Below are positions 1 through 5,109 of a DNA stretch of 5,109 bases, piece after piece (the first letter of the stretch is position 1; the number at the start of each line of letters is the position of its first letter). The DNA comes from Clostridiales bacterium (GTDB taxonomy: Bacteria > Bacillota_A > Clostridia > Peptostreptococcales > Anaerovoracaceae). The notes beneath the pieces are model-generated. The model was not told the origin of the DNA, did not search any database, and saw nothing but the letters and a program-made list of their open reading frames with translations. A program made the translations under genes and the position numbers. Location: positions 1 to 5,109 of the forward strand of contig JAILFI010000015.1 in the NCBI GenBank assembly GCA_024697655.1. The letters run 5' to 3'.

Positions 1-2
1 AT

Positions 3-446
3 CTTATCCTGTCTTTGCAGGATGGCAAGGAACCGCCGGAAGATGTTTTCCTGTCGGTCGCGAGGACCGGCATACGGCGCGGGATCTATATGAACATGGA
101 TCTGTTCAAGCGGTTTGGCGGAACGTCCAACGTTCTGACGCAGCCGTATATCAAGCGCTGCCTGAGCCAGTATGATGTGCAGGCGGAACTGCACTATCTT
201 GGCAGGCTGACAGAGGAGAAGCTGCAGCGGGCACTGCGGCGCGGCAGTTATTTGTATCTGGAACTGCTGTTCCACCCGAAATACGGCAATCATCATGTTC
301 TGTGCTATGGGGCAAGACCCACGGAAGACGGATGGCTGCTCCGGATCGCGGACGGTTGGTCGCAAAGACCAGTCGAGATGACGATCAAAGACCTCGGGCG
401 GGCATATGCGATCGAGATCATCCATGCAGAACAGGAGGATACGAGT
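3..446 (+). CDS. C-terminal part of a C39/papain-like peptidase-type domain (5' partial, runs in frame into dpaL)
   Basis: The frame is open from the left edge, so the true start and N-terminal half lie outside the window; the TTG at 15 is only the first possible start codon inside it. About 144 residues are visible after that TTG. A segment resembling the helix before the active-site half (TEEKLQRALRRGSYLYLELL, about residues 66-85) is followed by GNHHVLCYGA (91-100) and then LLRIADGW (108-115). This layout of a loaded helix, a His at the start of a beta strand and an Asp one hairpin later is what C39-like and BtrH-like papain-fold domains show around their His-Asp pair. The nucleophilic Cys would lie upstream and cannot be checked. 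No stop separates this segment from dpaL, which starts at 447 in the same frame. It may be a fused N-terminal domain or a separate gene whose stop was lost. The fold is a tentative call; substrate and activity are unknown. Confidence 0.5.
433..438 (+). promoter_or_regulatory. Ribosome binding site of dpaL, inside an open reading frame
   Basis: A perfect AGGAGG lies 8 bases before ATG 447. It decides the start of the lyase: initiation here gives a 404-residue protein, close to the E. coli enzyme of about 398 residues. Its position inside a continuous open frame means the lyase can be made alone even if a longer fused product also exists. Confidence 0.85.
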
Positions 447-1661
447 ATGTATGATATTGAATGGCTCCGGTTTCCGGAAGCCGCGGATGACGGTCCGGCA
501 CAGTACCAACCGTATTCCTATGAGTCTACGGAAAGCATCAGAGCGTTTCATAAGACGCTGGAGTCCTATAACGTTACACCGCTGGTCAGTCTGCGCGGCA
601 TGGCTGAGGCGGGCAAGGCAGGCGCGGTCTTTGTGAAAGACGAGTCCGGCCGTTTTGGACTGAAGGCATTCAAGGGACTTGGCGGAGTCTATGCGATGTT
701 CCGGATGATCTGCGATCAGCTCGGACTGGATCCCGAAGAGACGGACTTTAAGATGCTGCAGACGGAGCCGTATAAAGAAAAGATAAAGGATCTGGTCTTT
801 GCAACGACGACGGACGGCAACCACGGAAAAGGCGTCAGCTGGGCAGCGGGACTGTTCGGCTGCAAAGCCTATGTATTCATGCCGCGGGGAACGGTCGAAG
901 TCCGCGCGCAGGCGATCCGCGATGCAGGCAGCGCAGAGGTCTCGATCACAGACATGACATACGACAAGTGCGTTGCCTATACAGCCGCTCTGGCTGAAAA
1001 AGAAGGCTGGCTGCTGATCCAGGATACCGCATGGGAAGGATATGAAGATGTTCCGCAGTGGATCATGCTCGGCTATACGACCATGATCTACGAGGCACTG
1101 GCACAGATGAAAGAGGCCGGCTTCGAACACCCGACGCACGTTTTCCTGCAGGCCGGTGTCGGTGCGATGGCAGGGGCGGTCGCTGCTGCGGTGATGAGTA
1201 CTTTTCCTGAAAAGCCGCCTGTGATCTCCACGGTCGAGCCGACAGAAGTAGCTTGCTTCTACGAATCCGCAAAGGCGGCGGACGGGGAACCGCACATGGC
1301 GACCGGCAACTGCACGACGATCATGGCAGGACTCAACTGTGAGATGCCGTGCACGCTCGCCTGGGACATCATAAAGAATTGCGCTTCTTACGCATTTGCC
1401 TGTTCCGATTCAGTGACAGAACACGGTATGCAGCTGCTCGCCGATCCGGCAACCGGAGAGGCGACGGTCACGGCAGGCGAATCCGGTGCGGTGACAACGG
1501 GACTGGTGGATCTGGTGCTCCGCGATCCGCAGTATCAGGCGCTGCGCGATGAAATGGGACTCAACGGGAATGCAGTCGTTTTATTAATTAACACAGAGGG
1601 AGACACGGATCCGGACGATTACCGGCGTGTAATGGATATGGCAGGGAGGAATTCATTATGA
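447..1661 (+). CDS. dpaL: 2,3-diaminopropionate ammonia-lyase (PLP, fold type II)
   Basis: This cytosolic PLP enzyme family (E. coli DpaL, formerly YgeX) splits D- or L-2,3-diaminopropionate into pyruvate and two ammonia. The 404-residue product from ATG 447 is collinear with the E. coli protein as I recall it. Seen in order: VKDESGRFGLKAFKGLGG (63-80), with Lys76 matching the PLP-binding Lys77; TTTDGNHGKGV (120-130), with Asp123 matching catalytic Asp120; QDTAWEGY (192-199), with Asp193 matching Asp189; the glycine-rich phosphate loop QAGVGAMAGAV (235-245); ATGNCTTIMAGL (285-296); AGESGAV (343-349); and a C-terminal NTEGDTD (382-388). All key residues are present, so it looks active. The start is chosen for its AGGAGG and for family length, although the frame is open further upstream to the window edge. 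The stop TGA overlaps the next ATG as ATGA, implying translational coupling. The usual purine-catabolism neighbours (ygeW, ygeY, ssnA) are not in the window. A related ammonia-lyase with another substrate is the main alternative. Confidence 0.9.
   Translation: MYDIEWLRFPEAADDGPAQYQPYSYESTESIRAFHKTLESYNVTPLVSLRGMAEAGKAGAVFVKDESGRFGLKAFKGLGGVYAMFRMICDQLGLDPEETDFKMLQTEPYKEKIKDLVFATTTDGNHGKGVSWAAGLFGCKAYVFMPRGTVEVRAQAIRDAGSAEVSITDMTYDKCVAYTAALAEKEGWLLIQDTAWEGYEDVPQWIMLGYTTMIYEALAQMKEAGFEHPTHVFLQAGVGAMAGAVAAAVMSTFPEKPPVISTVEPTEVACFYESAKAADGEPHMATGNCTTIMAGLNCEMPCTLAWDIIKNCASYAFACSDSVTEHGMQLLADPATGEATVTAGESGAVTTGLVDLVLRDPQYQALRDEMGLNGNAVVLLINTEGDTDPDDYRRVMDMAGRNSL
1643..1650 (+). promoter_or_regulatory. 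Ribosome binding site of the rubredoxin-glutamate synthase-like gene
   Basis: AGGGAGGA lies 7 bases before ATG 1658, within the last codons of dpaL. Together with the ATGA overlap it indicates coupled translation of the two enzymes. Confidence 0.8.
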
Positions 1662-3082
1662 GATATGTATGCACAGTTTGCGGTTACGTTTTTGACGAAG
1701 AAGCAGAAGGAAAGCCGTTTGCCGAATTGACGGAATGTCCGGTATGCATGCAGCCCGCCTCTGTATTTAAATTGGAAGAAGGACAGGAGGAACCGCAGGC
1801 AGCAGCACCGGCAGCCGAAAAAGAAACGAATCCGCTCGCGTATGATCCGGCATTCGCACGCCGCGATGAGACCTGCCGCTACATGGCGGAGATCCATGAT
1901 CTGGCAGTGAACGGAAAATCGATCGGCGCGGCGATGTCCACAAAGATGCCGATGGCCGGCTGGGATGACGTCCTGCTGATGGGCGCGCAGCTCGATCCGG
2001 CGCCAATGGACGATGACTTCGATGCCCATACGATGATCGTGATCGGCAAACATGCCGCAAAGCCGATGCTGCTCGATATGCCGGTCTATATTTCGCACAT
2101 GTCGTTCGGCGCACTGTCCGCAGAGATCAAAGAAGCACTTGCCAAAGGATCCGCAATGGCGAAGACCGCGATGTGCAGCGGCGAAGGCGGTATCCTGCCC
2201 GCGGAAAAAGCGGCTGCGTACAAATATATCTTCGAATACATTCCGAACAAATACAGTGTTACGGACGAGAACCTGAAGTCTTCCGACGCGATCGAGATCA
2301 AGATCGGCCAGGGTACCAAACCGGGCATGGGCGGTCATTTGCCCGGTGAGAAAGTCACCCCGGAGATCGCTGCGCTGCGCGGCAAGAAGCCCGGGGAGGA
2401 TGTGCAGAGCCCGAGCCGGTTCCCGGAGATCAACAGCAAGGAAGACCTCAAGGCGATGGTCGACATGCTCCGTGAACGCTCGGAGGGTAGACCGATCGGC
2501 ATCAAGATCGCGGCAGGACACATCGAACGCGATCTGGCATGGTGCGTGGCTGCCGGTCCGGATTTTGTGACGATCGACGGAAGAGGCGGCGCGACCGGTT
2601 CGAGTCCGCTGTTCTTAAGAGAATCGACCTCCGTTCCCACGTTGTATGCGCTGTCCAGAGCCCGCAAGTATCTCGACAGTGTCGGTTCGGATATCGAGCT
2701 CGTCATCACCGGCGGCCTGCGTGTCAGTTCCGACTTCGCCAAAGCGATCGCGATGGGGGCGGATGCGGTTGCCATCGCGTCTGCGGCGCTGATCGCGGCA
2801 GCCTGCCAGCAGTACCGCATCTGCGGTGACGGCAGATGTCCGGTCGGCATCGCGACACAGGATCCGGAGCTCCGGAAGCGCCTCCATGTGGAGACGGCGG
2901 CGCAGCGCGTCGGAAACTTCCTCAATGTGACAAAGAAAGAGCTGCAGATGTTCGCGCGCGTCACCGGTCATGAACATATCGCGGACCTGTCGATGGCGGA
3001 TCTGATGACAACCAGTGAAGAGATCGCGAAATACACAGGCATTCCGCACGTCGGCATGCCGGTAGAGGTGCCGGAGGAATAG
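1658..3082 (+). CDS. Rubredoxin-fused, FMN-binding glutamate synthase-like protein (no glutaminase domain)
   Basis: The product has 474 residues. Residues 1-37 form a rubredoxin-type iron site: Cys5-x2-Cys8-Gly-Tyr and Cys27-Pro-x-Cys30, with a shorter spacing than classical rubredoxin. An acidic, Ala-rich linker (about 38-60) follows. The rest matches the synthase domain of glutamate synthase (GltB, PF01645): HMSFGALS (147-154), GEGG (175-178), QGTKPGMGGHLPG (218-230), DGRGGATGSSP (307-317) and GGLRVSSDFAKAIAMGADAV (352-371) for the FMN barrel. The [3Fe-4S] ligands are Cys383-x5-Cys389-x4-Cys394 in the CxxxxxCxxxxCPVGIATQ motif. The N-terminal glutaminase and C-terminal GXGXG domains of full-length GltB are absent, as in short archaeal-type enzymes, where a ferredoxin domain takes the place rubredoxin has here. 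Glutamate formation from 2-oxoglutarate and free ammonia is plausible but inferred; the family also contains members of unknown reaction. Strong RBS; overlaps dpaL by four bases. Confidence 0.88.
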   Translation: MRYVCTVCGYVFDEEAEGKPFAELTECPVCMQPASVFKLEEGQEEPQAAAPAAEKETNPLAYDPAFARRDETCRYMAEIHDLAVNGKSIGAAMSTKMPMAGWDDVLLMGAQLDPAPMDDDFDAHTMIVIGKHAAKPMLLDMPVYISHMSFGALSAEIKEALAKGSAMAKTAMCSGEGGILPAEKAAAYKYIFEYIPNKYSVTDENLKSSDAIEIKIGQGTKPGMGGHLPGEKVTPEIAALRGKKPGEDVQSPSRFPEINSKEDLKAMVDMLRERSEGRPIGIKIAAGHIERDLAWCVAAGPDFVTIDGRGGATGSSPLFLRESTSVPTLYALSRARKYLDSVGSDIELVITGGLRVSSDFAKAIAMGADAVAIASAALIAAACQQYRICGDGRCPVGIATQDPELRKRLHVETAAQRVGNFLNVTKKELQMFARVTGHEHIADLSMADLMTTSEEIAKYTGIPHVGMPVEVPEE

Positions 3083-3110
3083 CGATTCCGGGATAGATTA
3101 AGACACGTTT
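3083..3110 (+). other. 28-base spacer, no hairpin
   Basis: This is the longest gap between genes in the window. I see no inverted repeat with a T-run and no clear -35/-10 pair, so the ABC gene is probably in the same transcript. There is also no good Shine-Dalgarno: a GGGA stands about 18 bases before ATG 3111, which is too far, leaving only a weak AAG-type match nearer. Translation of the transporter may be weaker than that of its neighbours. Confidence 0.5.
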
Positions 3111-4967
3111 ATGAGCAACGAAAAACAAGCGGCAAACAAATCAAATACAAAGATCACCCATATGACCGGGCAGCTGGTCTCGTTTTTCAAACCGCACATG
3201 GGCTTGTTCGTACTGGACATGTTCTGCGCGGTTCTGGCGGCTGCCATTGATCTGGCGTTCCCGCTCGTCTCGCGTTATGCGATGTACGAGCTGCTGCCAG
3301 GCAAGGCATACCGGATCTTCTTCATTCTTATGCTTGGTGTGGTGATCTTCTATTTCCTGCGGTCGGTCTGTTATTACATGATGACATACTGGGGTCATAC
3401 CTTCGGCGTACGCGTCGAAGCCGATATCCGGAAAGCCCTGTATGAGCATCTGCAGGAAATGGATTTTGCCTTCTACGATCAGACGCGTACCGGCCGCATC
3501 ATGAGCCGTCTGACCGGCGATCTGTTCGAGATCACTGAGTTGTCGCACCACGGACCGGAGGACCTGCTGATCTCGATCCTGACGATCACCGGATCGCTGT
3601 TCTTTATGTTCACCATCGAGTGGCGGCTCGCGCTGGTCGTCGCGTCGCTGATCCCGATCTTCCTGCTCATCGTGATGAGCAGACGCCGGGATATGACGGA
3701 TACCTCCGCAGAGGTCAAACAGAAACTCGCGGCGATCAACGCGGATATCGAATCGTCGATTTCCGGGATCCGCACGTCGAAAGCCTTCACAAACGAGATG
3801 GAGGACCGCGAGCGGTTCGACGCTTCCAACAACCGCTATAAGGATGCGCGCAAAGGGTTTTACAGGGCGATGGCAGCCTTCATGTCGAGCCAGGAGTTCT
3901 TCATGTGCATCCTGCCTGTTGCGGTCATTGCGTGCGGTGGTTACCTGATCATGAAGGGCAGCATGAACTACGTCGATCTGATCACGTTCACACTGTTCGT
4001 CAATGCGTTCGTCACGCCGATCCGCAAACTGTCTGCATTCGCGGAAGTGTTTACGAGCGGAACGGCCGGTCTTAAGCGATTCCTGGAGCTCATGTCGATC
4101 GAGCCTAAGATCACCGAAAAGGAGGACGCGGAGGAGATCCGCATAGAAGGCGGACGTATCGATGTGGAACACGTATCCTTCGCTTACCGGCAGGAAGAAG
4201 CAGCCGGACTCGATGAGCCCGTTGAAGATGAAGAAGACGATGAGGCAAAAGCAGAAGGAGAAGAGAGCAGAAAACGGGTTTACGGCCGGACGATCCTGAA
4301 TGATGTCACACTGACAGTCGCGGCCGGGGAAACCGTTGCTGTCGTAGGTCCCTCTGGCGGCGGCAAGACGACGCTCTGTCAGCTGATCCCGCGCTTTTAT
4401 GATGTCTCCGAAGGACGGATCCTGATCGACGGACAGGATGTGCGCGATGTGACGATCCGCTCGCTCAGACAGGCGGTCGGGATCGTCCAGCAGGACGTCT
4501 TCATTTTTGCGGATACGATCCTCGAGAATATCCGGTACGGCCGTCCCGGCGCTTCTTACGAGGAAGTGGTCGCCGCAGCGAAGCAGGCAGAGATCTACGA
4601 CGACATCATGGAAATGCCGGACGGTTTTGATACGTACGTCGGTGAACGGGGGACCAAGCTTTCGGGTGGCCAGAAACAGCGTGTTTCGATCGCGCGTATT
4701 TTCCTGAAGGACCCCAGGATCCTGATTCTCGACGAGGCAACGTCTGCGCTGGACACGATCACCGAGGAACAGATCCAGGAGAGCTTCACCAGGCTGTCAC
4801 AGGACCGCACTACAGTTGTCATCGCGCACCGCCTCGCAACGGTCAGAGATGCGGACCGCATCGTTGTGATCAACCATGGCCGCATTGTAGAAGAGGGTAC
4901 GCACGACGAACTGCTGGCAGCAAAGGGAGCCTATGCGGACCTTTACCTCACACAGCGGCTTTCCTGA
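3111..4967 (+). CDS. ABC exporter half-transporter (fused membrane and ATPase domains)
   Basis: This 618-residue inner-membrane protein of the MsbA/LmrA/multidrug type is expected to act as a dimer. The membrane domain has about six hydrophobic helices (roughly 30-58, 68-94, 152-168, 172-189, 264-281, 288-306) and the exporter motif FYDQTRTGRIMSRLTGD (121-137). The ATPase domain has A-loop Tyr359, Walker A GPSGGGKTT (413-421), Q-loop at 460-461, signature LSGGQ (517-521), Walker B ILILDE (537-542, Glu542 catalytic), D-loop SALD (545-548) and H-loop His573, so it should be a working ATPase. Right after the A-loop, residues 362-391 form an acidic insertion that normal members lack. There is no N-terminal C39 peptidase domain. 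The substrate cannot be read from the sequence; exporter superfamily members carry lipids, peptides or drugs. The start is uncertain because no strong RBS precedes ATG 3111; the next Met in frame (residue 18) has none either. Closely follows the flavoprotein gene. Confidence 0.93.
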   Translation: MSNEKQAANKSNTKITHMTGQLVSFFKPHMGLFVLDMFCAVLAAAIDLAFPLVSRYAMYELLPGKAYRIFFILMLGVVIFYFLRSVCYYMMTYWGHTFGVRVEADIRKALYEHLQEMDFAFYDQTRTGRIMSRLTGDLFEITELSHHGPEDLLISILTITGSLFFMFTIEWRLALVVASLIPIFLLIVMSRRRDMTDTSAEVKQKLAAINADIESSISGIRTSKAFTNEMEDRERFDASNNRYKDARKGFYRAMAAFMSSQEFFMCILPVAVIACGGYLIMKGSMNYVDLITFTLFVNAFVTPIRKLSAFAEVFTSGTAGLKRFLELMSIEPKITEKEDAEEIRIEGGRIDVEHVSFAYRQEEAAGLDEPVEDEEDDEAKAEGEESRKRVYGRTILNDVTLTVAAGETVAVVGPSGGGKTTLCQLIPRFYDVSEGRILIDGQDVRDVTIRSLRQAVGIVQQDVFIFADTILENIRYGRPGASYEEVVAAAKQAEIYDDIMEMPDGFDTYVGERGTKLSGGQKQRVSIARIFLKDPRILILDEATSALDTITEEQIQESFTRLSQDRTTVVIAHRLATVRDADRIVVINHGRIVEEGTHDELLAAKGAYADLYLTQRLS

Positions 4968-4970
4968 TCC

Positions 4971-4976
4971 GGGAGG
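4971..4976 (+). promoter_or_regulatory. Ribosome binding site of the CmpB-type gene
   Basis: GGGAGG lies 9 bases before ATG 4986. The nearer ATG at 4980 is followed at once by TGA, so 4986 is the usable start. Confidence 0.75.
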
Positions 4977-4985
4977 TATATGTGA

Positions 4986-5109
4986 ATGACTGTCTACGCA
5001 GCTGCCTGCTATTTCATGATCTATTCATTCCTCGGCTGGGTGCTGGAGGTCGTTTATCATGCGGTCGGACAGGGGATCATCGTCAACCGCGGTTTTCTGA
5101 ACGGCCCGG
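4986..5109 (+). CDS. CmpB-type putative membrane protein (PF06541-like), 3' partial
   Basis: Only the first 41 codons are inside the window, and no stop is reached. The start ATG 4986 is 18 bases after the transporter's stop and has a strong GGGAGG. The visible protein begins with a hydrophobic helix (about residues 3-25) carrying the pattern SFLGWVLEVVYHA (14-26), followed by VNRGFLNGP (33-41). This pairing of FLGWxxExxY and NRGFLxGP is typical of the N-terminus of the family called putative ABC-transporter type IV (CmpB), common in Clostridia. The family name suggests transport, but its function is not established. Its position behind an ABC exporter allows a functional link without proving one. 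Recognised from the first 41 residues only. Confidence 0.75.
   Translation, partial: MTVYAAACYFMIYSFLGWVLEVVYHAVGQGIIVNRGFLNGP

Noticed and set aside
1619..2521. A 300-residue open frame on the minus strand
   Set aside because: It lies fully opposite the well-supported flavoprotein, resembles no family I know, is rich in Arg, His, Cys and Phe as antisense frames of GC-rich genes are, and has no clear RBS.
3083..3110. Terminator or promoter between the flavoprotein and transporter genes
   Set aside because: The stretch is only 28 bases, with no stem-loop, T-run or recognisable promoter pair.
3141..4172. A 343-residue open frame on the minus strand
   Set aside because: It is antisense to the ABC membrane domain; its low-complexity Arg/Asp/Gln/His composition is the complement of the transporter's codons.
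4194..4283. Frameshift or sequencing error behind the odd acidic stretch in the ABC ATPase
   Set aside because: The canonical ATPase motifs continue in the same frame on both sides, so no net frame change occurred.
3111..4967. Peptidase-containing bacteriocin exporter (C39 domain fused to ABC), suggested by the C39-like segment upstream
   Set aside because: The transporter starts directly with its membrane domain and has no N-terminal peptidase; the C39-like segment is two genes away and no leader-peptide gene is visible.
4980..4985. Alternative start ATG at 4980 for the last gene
   Set aside because: It is followed immediately by TGA; ATG 4986 gives the family-like protein.

Overview
The window holds one compact plus-strand block of genes. 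It is cut at both ends and has almost no non-coding DNA. Gene spacing, strong AGGAGG-type ribosome binding sites, GC-rich third codon positions and the protein families (a rubredoxin-fused glutamate-synthase-like protein, a CmpB-type membrane protein) suggest an anaerobic gut-type Bacillota, Clostridia or Erysipelotrichia. That placement is inferred from style and families, not from a marker gene.

Layout. (1) Bases 3-446 read as the C-terminal part of a papain/C39-like cysteine peptidase-type domain whose start lies off the left edge. (2) The same frame runs without a stop into a complete PLP-dependent 2,3-diaminopropionate ammonia-lyase (dpaL), best started at ATG 447 behind its own AGGAGG. 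(3) dpaL overlaps by ATGA (1658-1661) a 474-residue flavoprotein: an N-terminal rubredoxin-type domain plus the FMN and [3Fe-4S] synthase domain of glutamate synthase, with no glutaminase domain. (4) After 28 bases comes a 618-residue ABC exporter half-transporter (membrane domain plus ATPase) with an unusual acidic insertion in the ATPase domain. (5) After 18 bases, again behind a strong GGGAGG, starts a CmpB-type putative membrane protein (PF06541-like), cut by the right edge.

How the genes may work together. DpaL releases pyruvate and two ammonia from diaminopropionate. The translationally coupled flavoprotein lacks the domain that takes ammonia from glutamine, so it could use free ammonia, with electrons entering through its rubredoxin domain. 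This is an inference, but the coupling makes the pair the most interesting part of the window. The transporter and the CmpB-type gene are co-oriented and closely spaced, so they are probably co-transcribed, but nothing in the sequence gives their substrate.

The main oddity is the absence of a stop codon between the peptidase-like segment and dpaL. This is a true fusion, a stop-codon loss (one C/T transition would restore TAG) or a sequence error. No RNA genes, mobile elements, CRISPR arrays or terminators were seen.
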